A stretch of DNA of 64,000 nucleotides from Sphingomonadales bacterium (GTDB taxonomy: Bacteria; Pseudomonadota; Alphaproteobacteria; Sphingomonadales; Sphingomonadaceae): contig SBGG01000041.1 in assembly GCA_006226685.1 (NCBI GenBank), positions 1-64,000 on the forward strand. Direction: 5' to 3'. Positions 1 to 8,980 of the stretch are shown in pieces. Every line of letters begins with the position of its first letter. Positions within the stretch are counted from its first letter, which is position 1. Both the position numbers and the translations under genes were made by a program. The notes beneath the pieces are model-generated. The model saw nothing but the letters and a program-made list of their open reading frames with translations, made no database searches and had not been told where the DNA came from.

Positions 1-30
1 ATGCTTGAACTCTTCTGTATGCTTGATCAT
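1..30 (-). CDS. IS3-family transposase OrfA, N-terminal fragment at window edge
   Basis: On the minus strand an ATG at 30-28 opens ten codons that run off the left edge, reading MIKHTEEFKH. This strongly resembles the start of IS3-type OrfA helix-turn-helix transposase subunits (…HTEEFK.EAVRIAL…). An AGGAG ribosome site lies at about 42-46, a normal distance upstream. Only ten residues are visible, so the family call rests on that short match plus the ribosome site. If correct, an insertion sequence borders this catabolic island. Confidence 0.5.
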   Translation of the reverse strand, partial: MIKHTEEFKH

Positions 31-95
31 CTCGTCGGTCTCCTGTTGCGAGCTCTAATCGCTCAGGGAACCGGCGCAAATCCGGTACAAGTCCA
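1..95 (-). mobile_element. Probable end of an IS3-like insertion sequence (boundary uncertain)
   Basis: The sequence upstream of the orfA start should carry the left terminal inverted repeat. Read on the minus strand, a TG-starting stretch begins at 95 (TGGACTTGTACCGGA), about 65 bases before the ATG. That is a plausible IS3-type end, but the other end is outside the window, so the boundary is inferred. The element ends very close to the stop codon of the next gene (141). Confidence 0.35.
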
Positions 96-140
96 TTCTT
101 CGGGCGCGGGCCTCGCCGCTGAAGAGCAAGCGAGTTCGAG

Positions 141-953
141 TCAGAGAAACTTCAGCATGCGCTCCGGGTGATCGGTGAAATCGTGACGGCCCGGTCCACG
201 GCGCTGCGCCGTCGTAATGCGCTCGGCGCCATAACCAAAGCAGACCCCGGCCAGCCCCTTATGTTCGGCTTCGGACAAAGGCCCGGCTGTCATTAATATC
301 TGGCGCGTCTCTGACACGAAAATGCCCTTTTGCAGAACGAGCGCCGCCTCGAGAAGGTCTCCCTCGATTGAAGCCATAGCCCAATTGGTGAAACCGCGAA
401 GCGGGTTGCGCCCTTCGAACGGTCCGGGGGTCGTGATGACGCCCTTTTCCAACCGCCACTCAAGGCAGGGCTGGTTATCCCGCAACAAGATGGCCTGCAT
501 CGTGCCGTCCTGTTGATCCGGAATGTCGATCGCATAACATCGTTCCGCCTGATCACGCCCGATATGGCGCACCGCCAACCAGGCGAGATCCAGCATATGG
601 GTGCAATTGCTGCGCGCCCTTCCTCCCCCGAACAATTCGGCCGTCGAGATATCGATTGGCAGACCGACAAGTGCGCGGAGCGGCGCGACAGCACCCGGGC
701 ATGTCGTCAGGGGATAACGGTGGAAATCGGCTTCGACCCCGGTCACGACGTGACCGTCATGCGCTACCCGGCACTTCATTGCGTGCATGTCGTCTTCAAG
801 TTCCGCCAGCACATTATCGGCACCATGTGTCAGCCGGATGCGGCGTCTGAAAATACCTGTCCCATAGCCCGGGTCGGTAAGGAACCGGACGCCTGTCACG
901 GTCTCTTTCGTCTTTTCTGCCTCGCGCTGAGGTTCGTCGGTTCGTTTCGTCAC
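141..953 (-). CDS. DUF2889 domain protein
   Basis: This 270-residue protein has the DUF2889 pattern: a start region with GTGIFRRRIRLTHG, then AELEDDMHAMKCRV, then HRYPLTTCPGA. The family has no established function but often sits among lipid, steroid or aromatic catabolism genes. The reading frame stays open to 1460, but the upstream part is antisense to the alcohol dehydrogenase. I therefore place the start at a GTG near 953, or possibly 962, with a weak purine-rich site before it. It is divergent from the gene at 1288. The 3' end lies about 46 bases from the probable insertion-sequence end, so its last residues may have been altered by that insertion. Confidence 0.7.
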   Translation of the reverse strand: MTKRTDEPQREAEKTKETVTGVRFLTDPGYGTGIFRRRIRLTHGADNVLAELEDDMHAMKCRVAHDGHVVTGVEADFHRYPLTTCPGAVAPLRALVGLPIDISTAELFGGGRARSNCTHMLDLAWLAVRHIGRDQAERCYAIDIPDQQDGTMQAILLRDNQPCLEWRLEKGVITTPGPFEGRNPLRGFTNWAMASIEGDLLEAALVLQKGIFVSETRQILMTAGPLSEAEHKGLAGVCFGYGAERITTAQRRGPGRHDFTDHPERMLKFL

Positions 954-1287
954 AGGTTCCACTCTGAAATTCCGGTGCGATGCGCTGCATCTGTCGGACT
1001 CGGTTCTAGGGTCAGCAATTGACGGTTTGAAGCCCGGCGAAGTCGCAGCCGTGCACGCTTGCTCCAAGAGACAGCACCCTTTGCCGCCAGAGACCTGTAT
1101 CCACCCTACCCAGCGACTAAGCTCTCGAAAAGTAGGCACCATCATTGAAGGCGTCTGGAGAGGCATAACAAGATGACCGAACCACCGAGCATCTCTGGAT
1201 ATTTTGCAGTGGCCACGCGCTTCACAAATCTCGGCTGGCAGAGAGCAATCCTTGGGAAAGCACCCGCGCACGCCGGAGCTTTCCTGC
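954..1287. other. Divergent intergenic region, no gene seen
   Basis: 334 bases separate the DUF2889 gene (-) and the alcohol dehydrogenase (+). The region must hold promoters for both, but I see no convincing -35/-10 pair. The only symmetry found is a short imperfect one (GATGC…GCATC near 979-991). Confidence 0.4.
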
Positions 1288-2295
1288 ATGCATAGCGCGA
1301 TATTCCACGGGCCCGGCAAGCCGCTCATACTCGAGGACCGGCCCATTCCAGAGCCAGGTGCGGGACAGGTTCTGATCAAGGTTGGGCGCTGCGGTATCTG
1401 CGGCAGCGACGTGAAGATGACCGATGAGCGCAGTCCCGTCCACTTCGCGTCGGGATGCACGCCCGGTCACGAATATGCCGGCGAGATCGCGGCCCTGGGA
1501 CAAGGCGTTTCGGGCCTCAAGGTCGGCGACAGGGTGACGGCGCTCCCCGTGGGCGGGTGCGGCCGGTGCCCTTCCTGCCTCGCGGGCGATCCTTATGCCT
1601 GCACCGCCTGCTCCTACCTGATGGGTGGTTTTGCCGAATATACACTCGCCCAGGCCGCATTTGTGACCAGGCTTCCGGCAAGCCTTTCGCTTGACGATGG
1701 TGCGCTGGTCGAACCTCTGGCTTGCGGATCGCAGGCGATGCGGCTGTCGGGCGCGACACCACAATCGCGCATCCTCATCATGGGGGCTGGTCCCATGGGT
1801 CTGGCGGCGCTCTACTGGGCGCGGCAGATGGGCTGCCGATCCGTCGCCCTGTGCGCGACATCACGGCGCAATGCCGATCGCGCCATGAATATGGGCGCCA
1901 CAGCATTCCTCGAGGCCGATGACGACCTCGCCGACCGTGTCACCGAAGCCTTGGGGGCGCCGGCGGATATCGTGTTCGAATGTACCGGCAGCGTGGGCGC
2001 GATCAGCCGGAGCGTGGATCTTGTAAGCGCACGCGGCACCGTTGTTTCCAGCGGCATGTGCTTTGACGCCGAACCGTTCACTGCCGGTCCGGCAACCATG
2101 AAGCAGGTTAGGTTGCAATTCAGCATGGCCTATGTGCTCAGCGATTTCCATCGCGCCATCGATGCATTCGATGCGGGCCATGTCGAACCCCGCGCCATGG
2201 TGAGTGAGCAAATCGCCCTGAGCGCGCTTCCGGCAAAGCTGGAATCCCTGAGGTCCCGGCACGCTGGATGCAAGATCATGGTCAAACCCGACTAA
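1288..2295 (+). CDS. Zinc-dependent MDR alcohol dehydrogenase
   Basis: This 335-residue medium-chain dehydrogenase carries CGICGSD (catalytic zinc Cys38) and GHE (His61-Glu62). The four-cysteine structural zinc lobe is present (Cys91, 94, 97 and 105). The dinucleotide fold is marked by IMGAGPMGLAAL at about 156-167. It should oxidise an alcohol, or reduce the ketone, with NAD(P). Its closest relatives are polyol and threonine dehydrogenase-like members, and the substrate is unknown. The start at 1288 follows a GGAG at 1274-1277; an open frame extends further upstream but lacks family sequence. It heads a run with a kinase (21-base gap) and an aldo/keto reductase. Confidence 0.87.
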   Translation: MHSAIFHGPGKPLILEDRPIPEPGAGQVLIKVGRCGICGSDVKMTDERSPVHFASGCTPGHEYAGEIAALGQGVSGLKVGDRVTALPVGGCGRCPSCLAGDPYACTACSYLMGGFAEYTLAQAAFVTRLPASLSLDDGALVEPLACGSQAMRLSGATPQSRILIMGAGPMGLAALYWARQMGCRSVALCATSRRNADRAMNMGATAFLEADDDLADRVTEALGAPADIVFECTGSVGAISRSVDLVSARGTVVSSGMCFDAEPFTAGPATMKQVRLQFSMAYVLSDFHRAIDAFDAGHVEPRAMVSEQIALSALPAKLESLRSRHAGCKIMVKPD

Positions 2296-2316
2296 TCAAG
2301 GCCGAGCGAGGTAATC

Positions 2317-3441
2317 ATGCCCCCTGACTCCCATCACACTGGCGACACGTCAATCGCCGTTCCACGTGCGTTCGATGACGTAACCGCCCAATGGCTGACG
2401 CAGGTGCTGCAACGCGAGCATCCGGATGTCGAAGTGCTCACGGCAACGGTCAACCCGCATATGGGGCACAAGCCCAACAAGGCGCGTGTGCATCTGACCT
2501 ACAACGATAGCGGCAAGGATCTGGGGCTGCCCGCGACTCTGGTAGTCAAGGGCACGTTCAACGGCACTACCTCCCGCGGACCGATCATCGACTTTGCCAA
2601 CATGGCCGAGCTCGTTTCCTATCGCGACGTCGTGCCCAAGCTCGAAATCAATTCACCTCGTCTGATCTACCAGAACTGGGAGGCCGAACCCAGCGAGTCC
2701 GTCGTCATGCTGTTCGAGGACATGGCCTATCGCAACCCCACATATTTCCCCAACGGCTTCGCCACCCTGTCCTATGGGCAGGCAGCGGCGTTCCTGAAAG
2801 GCATGGCGCGGTTTCAGGCGCAGACCTGGAACAGCCCCGCATTTGAAGAAGGCGGCATATGGGGGCCGGGCACGCCGACGGGGGAGACGGCGCGCCTGAT
2901 CCGCAGCCTCTATTTCGACATCCTGCCGCGATCGGACCATTGGACGACATCCGTCATTTCGCCGCGCGGCGCCGCCATGCCCCGCATCCTGCGCGACGCC
3001 GACCGCATGGAGGCGGGGTGGCAGCGGCTGCTCCCCATACTCGATCGCCATGCCAAGGTCATGGTTCACGGCGATGAGCATCTGGGCAATCTCGCCGTAG
3101 AGCCCGATGGCACGCCGATTTTCTACGACATGCTGGCGCGCGGTGAACCCTGGCCGCTGGGTATCGTCCGCTTCCTCATCCCGACTCTCGACATACAGGA
3201 TCGCAGGGCCTGGGAAAAAGCGCTGCTAGCTGGATATCTCGCCGATCTGTCCAGTTTTGGCGCCGACGTGCCGACCTTCGAGGAAGCGTGGCTGGCGTAT
3301 CGCGCTTCGGCGATCTGCACCTTGATGATCTGGCTGAACAACAGCAGCACCTGGCAACCCGAAGCAACCAACACCGCCAACGCCGCGCGCGCCGCAGCGG
3401 CCGTGCTGGATCACGACTCTTTCGGCCTCCTCGGACTTTAG
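2317..3441 (+). CDS. APH/CHK-like small-molecule kinase
   Basis: This 374-residue protein has the aminoglycoside-phosphotransferase/ecdysteroid-kinase-like (CHK) fold. The catalytic loop is HGDEHLGN (His251, Asp253, Asn258), followed by a metal-binding Asp in IFYDML (Asp271). The VVKG segment near residue 78 probably supplies the ATP-binding lysine. Such enzymes phosphorylate hydroxyl groups of small molecules. In bacterial catabolic loci some act on hydroxyacyl-CoA thioesters, though nothing here proves that. The start has GAGCGAGG upstream. It lies 21 bases after the alcohol dehydrogenase and 13 bases before the aldo/keto reductase, so the three are probably one transcript. It is one of three APH-fold kinases in the first 14 kb. 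Confidence 0.8.
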   Translation: MPPDSHHTGDTSIAVPRAFDDVTAQWLTQVLQREHPDVEVLTATVNPHMGHKPNKARVHLTYNDSGKDLGLPATLVVKGTFNGTTSRGPIIDFANMAELVSYRDVVPKLEINSPRLIYQNWEAEPSESVVMLFEDMAYRNPTYFPNGFATLSYGQAAAFLKGMARFQAQTWNSPAFEEGGIWGPGTPTGETARLIRSLYFDILPRSDHWTTSVISPRGAAMPRILRDADRMEAGWQRLLPILDRHAKVMVHGDEHLGNLAVEPDGTPIFYDMLARGEPWPLGIVRFLIPTLDIQDRRAWEKALLAGYLADLSSFGADVPTFEEAWLAYRASAICTLMIWLNNSSTWQPEATNTANAARAAAAVLDHDSFGLLGL

Positions 3442-3454
3442 GAAAGGGTTACAC

Positions 3455-4483
3455 ATGACGCTGATGACCATGCCGCTGGGCAAGACTGGACTGCGTGTAT
3501 CCAACATGGGTCTGGGCGGGACCGGGCTGGCCAACATGTATCACGCTATTGCCGACGATGCGGCGGATTCGCTTGTGCAAGGTGCCTCGGCGCGGGGCAT
3601 CACGCTGTTCGACACGGCTCCTTGTTATGGCGTGGGGCTGAGCGAAACCCGAATGGGCCATATACTGCCGAAGCTAGACCGGAACAGCTTCGTGCTGTCG
3701 AGCAAGGTTGGTTACGATCTCGTGCCTTTGGCCGATGACGAGGACCTGCAATCGCTGTTCGTGGATACGCCTCGTCTGAAGACGGCATTCGACTTTTCCT
3801 ATGACGGAGCCATGCGCTCGATCGAGGGCAGCCTGAAGCGCCTGCGCGTCGACAGGCTCGATATGGTCGCAATCCATGACCCGGACGAAACCGCCGGTGC
3901 AGACCCCGATGCCGACCCCTATGCCCGAAGTCATTTCACCGAAGCAATGAACGGCGCCTACCGGGCGCTGGATTCACTGCGATCCCAGGGTGTGATCGGC
4001 GCTGTCGGGGTCGGGATGAACCAGTGGCAGATGCTGGTCGATTTCGCGAAAGCGGGAGATTTCGACTATTTCCTGTGCGCGGGCCGCTATACGCTGCTGC
4101 GCTACGATGCGGCCGAAATCCTGATGCCCCTTTGCACCGAAAAGGGTATCAGCGTCATTATCGGCGGGCCATATTGTTCAGGCATATTGGCATCCGGCGC
4201 GGTTGCAGGGGCCTATTTCGGCTATGCGCCCGCATCGGAGGACATGCTGGCGCATGTGCGCCGGATCGAGCGTCTATGCACGGAACACTGCATTTCGCTG
4301 CGGGCAGCGGCGTTGCATTTCCCACTCCGCCATCCCGCCGTTGCAAGCGTGATACCGGGCGCGCGCTCCCTGACCGAGCTTGACGAGAATCTTGCCGCGC
4401 TGAACGAGCAGGTACCCGATGCCTTCTGGACAGACCTCGTCGATCAAGGCCTGATTCATGAGGTCGCTCTGGGCGGCAGGTGA
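3455..4483 (+). CDS. Aldo/keto reductase
   Basis: This 342-residue TIM-barrel oxidoreductase starts MPLGKTGLRVSNMGLGGTGL. Catalytic candidates are Asp53 (LFDTAPCYG), Tyr58 and Lys84 (SSKVGYDL). The C-terminal cofactor region VIPGARSLTELDENL is typical of NADP binding. It resembles the D-threo-aldose/L-fucose dehydrogenase subgroup, but the locus suggests a lipid-like or alicyclic carbonyl/alcohol substrate. An AGGAAAGGG site precedes the ATG. It is the last gene of the run starting at 1288. Confidence 0.85.
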   Translation: MTLMTMPLGKTGLRVSNMGLGGTGLANMYHAIADDAADSLVQGASARGITLFDTAPCYGVGLSETRMGHILPKLDRNSFVLSSKVGYDLVPLADDEDLQSLFVDTPRLKTAFDFSYDGAMRSIEGSLKRLRVDRLDMVAIHDPDETAGADPDADPYARSHFTEAMNGAYRALDSLRSQGVIGAVGVGMNQWQMLVDFAKAGDFDYFLCAGRYTLLRYDAAEILMPLCTEKGISVIIGGPYCSGILASGAVAGAYFGYAPASEDMLAHVRRIERLCTEHCISLRAAALHFPLRHPAVASVIPGARSLTELDENLAALNEQVPDAFWTDLVDQGLIHEVALGGR

Positions 4484-4533
4484 CGCGGGAAAGCCCCACT
4501 ACAGGCAATGGTCGTGACCTGATTTGAATGCGC

Positions 4534-4563
4534 CTTGCAGGAGCAAGTTCCGGTGCAATTGCA
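4534..4563. promoter_or_regulatory. Two short inverted repeats upstream of TonB receptor 1
   Basis: CTTGC-AGGA-GCAAG (4534-4547) and the perfect palindrome TGCAATTGCA (4554-4563) lie side by side, about 130 bases before the receptor start. They could be operator half-sites. Both are short, so chance is possible. Confidence 0.3.
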
Positions 4564-4688
4564 GTCAAACACCCTGATGCGGCAAAGCGTATAGTGGAGG
4601 GACAGGGGAAATGTCGCCGACCTTCTTTGCTGAAGTCGTAGTAGATTTGAGTGGCGTACAATAATAACAGTATATGGGAGAGGTTTTC

Positions 4689-7124
4689 ATGAAATCGCAA
4701 ATATTCCGCTCGGCCCTGTTACTGGGCACAATCTCCACAGCGGCATTCGCATGTGCCGTCAATGCACAGGTCGCACCGCAGCAGGCGGATGAAGCTGGAA
4801 CCGGCCCTGCATCTGCCTCCGATATTGTCGTCACAGCGCGTCGCCGCGAAGAAAGTCTTCAGGAAGTACCCGTGGCCGTCGTCGCTTTTGGCAAGGATGC
4901 CATTGTAAACCGCCAGATCAATACCGAGTCCGACCTTCAGCGCGCGGTGCCGGGCCTCACTATCCGTGAGACCGAAGGGTCGAACCAGATCGCCTATTCG
5001 ATCCGCGGCCAGACGATCGACGCATTTACGGGCTCTGCTCTCGCCGTGGTGCCTTATGTGAACGAAGTGCAAGCCAACGGAAACGCGGCGTCCAATTTCT
5101 ACGACCTGGGGTCGCTGCAGGTTCTCAAGGGACCGCAGGGCACGCTGTTCGGTCGCAACTCGACCGGCGGTGCGGTTCTCATTTCGACGGCCAAGCCTGA
5201 AAATGACAATCTGGGCAGCATATCGCTATCTTATGGCAATTACGATTATATCGACGTCAAAGGGATGGCCAACCTCGCGCTCGTGGACGACAAAGTCCTG
5301 CTGCGCATTGCGGGAAATTATACCTATCGCAATGGCTATCAGCGCAACATCTTCAACGGCGGTAATAATCTGAATCCTCGTCTTGGCATTACCGACAGAG
5401 GCAGCGGGCGCGTTTCACTGACGCTCAAGCCGACGGAGGCCATTACCAACACCACGGTGTTCGAATATACGCGCACGGGCGGCAACTCGACTTCGGTCGT
5501 GCCCTGGTCGGTGAACGAACCCGGTTCGACAGATGCCATTACAGGCCTGCCTCTCGCATCGTCTGCGGCGTTTCTTTATAGTCCCGCGCTGGACCTTGCA
5601 GCAGGTGCGGGAGCATGGGCCGCCTATCTCGCAGCCCATCCCGGAGCCAATCCGGACGGATATTCCGCGGTGGTCGCACGGCAGAAAGGCCTCGGCCCCT
5701 GGAAAGTCGACTCAACCGACCTTCATGGCAAGATGTTCTTCAAAGGGGTCAATCACTATGTGACCAACACCACGTCGATTGACGTGAGCGACGGCGCAAC
5801 GATCAAGAACATCTTCGGCTGGACGCGTTCCCGCTCCCATTACAATATCGATGAACAAGGTGCGCCCTATCTGGTGCAATGCACCTGCAATCCGACCAGC
5901 GGGGAGTATGGCAACCTGGAGAAGACAGAGGCCTTCTCTAACGAGTTGCAACTCCAGGGCACCATTCTCGATGGTAATCTCGACTATATCGTGGGTGCTT
6001 TCTACTACCACAGCAAGTCGCTGACGCACTGGCCGCAGGTCTATTTCGACCTCACGCCTGCGTTCCCGCCCTCAGTCGGGTTCGCCGCCTCGTTCAACAC
6101 GATCGACAATTCCAAGGCGGTATATTCACAGGTTACATACAGATTCGGCGCATTGGGTCTCGATGCACTCAGCCTGACCGCCGGTGCGCGCTATACCTGG
6201 GAAAAAGTGAAGCTGGACCAACGCCCCGACGGGAACAGCTACAACGTTCCGGGCACATTCAATTCACTAACCAAGAAGGGTGACAAGCCGAGCTGGACGC
6301 TGGGCCTGGATTACAAGGTCAATCGGGACCTTATGATCTACGCGGTGACCCGCGGCAGCTGGCGCAGCGGTGGTGTCAACGGTGTTGGAGCCATGCGCCC
6401 GACAAATGCCGCTGGCGGTGGCGCTCTCTTCGATCCGGAAACCGCAAAAGACGTGGAACTGGGCCTGAAATGGGCGGGTGATCTGGCTGGAGCGCGAGCG
6501 CACTTCAACGTCGCCGGCTACAAGCAATGGATCAAGAACGTCCAGCGCGCGGAATTCCCAACCGTCGACTTTGGCGATGGCAATGGCCCGCACTCCATCG
6601 CGGTAACGATCAACGTGCCAAAGGCCGAGGTAAAAGGCTTCGAAGTCGATGCCGGCATTATGCCAAGCGACTGGTTCGAACTTGGTGGGAACCTCGCTTA
6701 TACCGATGCGACATTCACCGATAATCGCGTCAATATCTTCGGTAATCTCTATATTTTCAATCCTTATGCAGATACGGCCAAATGGGCGGGCACCGCTTAT
6801 TCAGTGATCCATCTCCCCATCCCTTCCGATGCAGGGCAACTCAAGCTGAGGGGCGAAGTCTATGCACAGACGGGCCAATATTTCAGCAATAATGACAGCA
6901 GCATCACGCCCAGCACCAAGCTGCCCGGCTATGCTCTGGTGAACATGCGTCTCGAATGGTCTGAAATTCTGGGGTCGAACGTTTCGGCCGCAGCATTCGT
7001 CAGCAATCTGACCAACAAGGAATATTATGTCGGCGGCTTGTCGCAGGGGGCATCCCTCGGTGAAAGCGCCGCCGCGCCAGGGCGGCCCCGCATGTATGGC
7101 CTTGAGGTCAAAGCCGATTTCTGA
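4689..7124 (+). CDS. TonB-dependent outer-membrane receptor 1
   Basis: This 811-residue protein has a Sec signal peptide (about 1-28, ending in NAQ). A TonB-box-like stretch, DIVVTARRRE, follows, then the plug domain with LQRAVPGLTIRE and VLKGPQGTLFGRNSTGGAV, then a long beta-barrel ending in an aromatic residue (KADF). It imports a large or scarce substrate across the outer membrane using TonB/ExbBD energy; those genes are not in the window. The ATG at 4689 sits after a strong GGGAGAGG, so I prefer it over the ATG five codons upstream. It has its own 205-base upstream region and a perfect terminator downstream. Its substrate is probably the compound degraded by the island. Confidence 0.93.
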   Translation: MKSQIFRSALLLGTISTAAFACAVNAQVAPQQADEAGTGPASASDIVVTARRREESLQEVPVAVVAFGKDAIVNRQINTESDLQRAVPGLTIRETEGSNQIAYSIRGQTIDAFTGSALAVVPYVNEVQANGNAASNFYDLGSLQVLKGPQGTLFGRNSTGGAVLISTAKPENDNLGSISLSYGNYDYIDVKGMANLALVDDKVLLRIAGNYTYRNGYQRNIFNGGNNLNPRLGITDRGSGRVSLTLKPTEAITNTTVFEYTRTGGNSTSVVPWSVNEPGSTDAITGLPLASSAAFLYSPALDLAAGAGAWAAYLAAHPGANPDGYSAVVARQKGLGPWKVDSTDLHGKMFFKGVNHYVTNTTSIDVSDGATIKNIFGWTRSRSHYNIDEQGAPYLVQCTCNPTSGEYGNLEKTEAFSNELQLQGTILDGNLDYIVGAFYYHSKSLTHWPQVYFDLTPAFPPSVGFAASFNTIDNSKAVYSQVTYRFGALGLDALSLTAGARYTWEKVKLDQRPDGNSYNVPGTFNSLTKKGDKPSWTLGLDYKVNRDLMIYAVTRGSWRSGGVNGVGAMRPTNAAGGGALFDPETAKDVELGLKWAGDLAGARAHFNVAGYKQWIKNVQRAEFPTVDFGDGNGPHSIAVTINVPKAEVKGFEVDAGIMPSDWFELGGNLAYTDATFTDNRVNIFGNLYIFNPYADTAKWAGTAYSVIHLPIPSDAGQLKLRGEVYAQTGQYFSNNDSSITPSTKLPGYALVNMRLEWSEILGSNVSAAAFVSNLTNKEYYVGGLSQGASLGESAAAPGRPRMYGLEVKADF

Positions 7125-7148
7125 TCCGCGACGTTGACCGGAATATTG

Positions 7149-7180
7149 GGGTCCGTCATCTCGTGGTGACGGACCCTTTT
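7149..7180 (+). terminator. Rho-independent terminator of TonB receptor 1
   Basis: A perfect 10-base stem (GGGTCCGTCA / TGACGGACCC) with an eight-base loop is followed by TTTT. It lies 24 bases after the receptor stop. Confidence 0.88.
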
Positions 7181-7209
7181 CATTGGATATGCACGAAAAG
7201 GAGCACAGC

Positions 7210-8061
7210 ATGACCACCGCGTTTGACACGATCGTCTATGATAAGCCGACCGAACGCGTGGCGCGCATCACTCTCGATCGGCCGGAGGTTCGCAACGCGC
7301 AGAACACGCGATTGCTTTATGAACTGAACGCGGCGTTCGACCGGGCCGCTCAGGATGACGGCGTGCACGTCATCATACTCGCTGCCAATGGCCCTCATTT
7401 TTCATCGGGACATGATCTGGCGGAGATTGAGGCCGGATCCGCCCACGACAACGCCCGCGCCGAGAAGACCGTGGGCACATGGTGTGGTTTCGGTTGCGCG
7501 GGCGCAGAGGCGCAGATGGCCTATGAGCGGGAGGTCTATTTCGGTCTGTCAGAGCGCTGGCGCAACATCCCCAAGCCGACGATTGCCCAGGTCCATGGAA
7601 AGGTCATCACTGGCGGATTGATGCTGGTCTGGCCGTGCGACCTGATCATCGCGGCCGATGATGCGACGTTTCAGGACACGGCAGTCGATCTGGGCGTGTG
7701 TGGGGTCGAGTTCTTCAACCATCCCTATGAACTGGGTATCCGCAAGGCGAAGGAGTTCCTCTTTCGCTCCAATGTGCTGACCGCACAGGACGCGCTGGCC
7801 GCCGGCATGGTCAATCATGTCGTGTCCCGCGACAAGCTCGAAGCTTTCACGCTGGAAATCGCGCAAGATATAGCGCGCAAGCCTCTGTTCGCGCTGAAGC
7901 TTGCCAAGGAAGCGGTCAATGCCGCTCAGGATGCGGCCGGGCGAGGTACCGTGATGCAGTCCGCCTTCGGGCACCATCAGCTCACCCATGCCCACAACAT
8001 GCTGGTACATGGCATGTTGATGGACCCCACCAACCTGGCCGCAAGAAAGGAACGCAAATGA
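7210..8061 (+). CDS. Crotonase-superfamily protein (enoyl-CoA hydratase-like)
   Basis: This 283-residue crotonase has the oxyanion-hole segment HFSSGHDLAEI and the second motif GKVITGGLMLVWPCDLIIA. Both catalytic glutamates of true hydratases are absent: GGLML replaces GGG.EL, and TAVDLGVCG replaces the PE…G segment. It may therefore be a CoA-dependent isomerase, hydrolase, decarboxylase or lyase rather than a hydratase. AAGGAG precedes the ATG at 7210; an upstream ATG at 7189 lacks a ribosome site. Its stop overlaps the start of the broken SDR (ATGA), so the two were translationally coupled. Confidence 0.82.
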   Translation: MTTAFDTIVYDKPTERVARITLDRPEVRNAQNTRLLYELNAAFDRAAQDDGVHVIILAANGPHFSSGHDLAEIEAGSAHDNARAEKTVGTWCGFGCAGAEAQMAYEREVYFGLSERWRNIPKPTIAQVHGKVITGGLMLVWPCDLIIAADDATFQDTAVDLGVCGVEFFNHPYELGIRKAKEFLFRSNVLTAQDALAAGMVNHVVSRDKLEAFTLEIAQDIARKPLFALKLAKEAVNAAQDAAGRGTVMQSAFGHHQLTHAHNMLVHGMLMDPTNLAARKERK

Positions 8062-8918
8062 CCGGTGTCATTTCGTCGACCCCAGCCCATAGGCCCGTGG
8101 CGGTCATCACCGGCGCCGGCGCCGGCATGGGTGCCGCATGCGCCCAACGGCTGGCCAACACGCACAGCCTTATCCTGACGGATTTCAACTCGGCCCGGCT
8201 CGACGCCACCGCGTTTACGCTGCGCGAGGAGGACAATGCGGACATCTGCGCGACAATCTGCGGTGACATAGCCGATGACGCGGTGGTCCGCCAGATTGCG
8301 CAGGCCGCAAGCGGCGCGAACGGGGACTGCATGGTCCTGATACACACCGCCGGGCTTTCTCCCGCCCTTGCGCCGTGGCAACCCATCATCACGGCGAACC
8401 TTGTCGGCACGGCAAAATTGCTGGATGCTTTCGAAGCCTTACTGACCCCAAGCTTCGTGAGCGTCATCCTCTCTTCGACAGCGCGCCTGTTCGTGCCCGC
8501 GCCGGGAGAGGCGCTGGCATCTCTCCTGGCCCGGCCGCTCGCCGATGACCTCTTGCAACGGCTCGAGCCGGAACTGGGCAAGGACGAGGCCACCCGCGCG
8601 GCAAACGCTTATGCCTATTCAAAGGCGTGGGTTCGGGACACAGTCTAGCAGCGCGCAACGCCCTGGGCCGCGCATGGTGCGCGGATCGTCAGCCTGTCGC
8701 CGGGTTTTATCCGCACCGGTATGACGCGGAAAGAAGTCGAAGAGCGACCCGACATGCGCGCGCTACTCGATTCCACACCCATGGCGCGCTGGGGAACCGT
8801 GAGCGACATCGTCAATGTCGTAGAGTTCATTCTGTCCGACAAGGCATCGTTCATCACTGGGACGGACATCGTCATCGATGGCGGGCTTTCGGCCAGACTG
8901 CTCGCTCAACAGAGCTAG
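8058..8918 (+). pseudogene. SDR oxidoreductase interrupted by an in-frame amber codon
   Basis: The frame opens with the NAD(P) motif VAVITGAGAGMGAA and includes a serine stretch (VILSSTARLF) and YxxxK (YAYSK). It then meets TAG at 8646-8648, after 196 codons. The same frame continues as QRATPWAAHGARIVSLSPGFIRTGM and on to a normal SDR C-terminus (TGTDIVIDGG) ending at 8918. No frameshift is needed. The stop falls where relatives have Gln, so CAG to TAG by one C-to-T change is the simplest history. The truncated product would lack the C-terminal substrate and tetramer region. Readthrough or a sequencing error would also explain it. Confidence 0.85.
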
Positions 8919-8946
8919 CGACCATACCGCCCGTGGCCATGGCCAT

Positions 8947-8972
8947 CCCCGCGCAGGTCATGCCGCGCGGGG
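8947..8972. terminator. GC-rich hairpin between convergent genes
   Basis: CCCCGCGC and GCGCGGGG form an eight-base stem with a ten-base loop between the broken SDR (+) and the acyl-CoA dehydrogenase (-). There is no U-tract on either strand, so terminator function is uncertain. Confidence 0.35.
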
Positions 8973-8980
8973 ACAGCGCA

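Noticed and set aside
963-1460. N-terminal extension of the DUF2889 reading frame to 1460
   Set aside because: It is antisense to the alcohol dehydrogenase and shows no family pattern; the conserved part begins near 950.
4554-4563. TGCAATTGCA as the same operator family as 34822-34835 and 57611-57639
   Set aside because: They share only TGCA ends; arm content and spacing differ, so a common regulator is not supported.
8058-8648. Reading the truncated SDR as a complete short protein
   Set aside because: The frame continues as SDR sequence directly after TAG, so interruption is a better account than a natural end.
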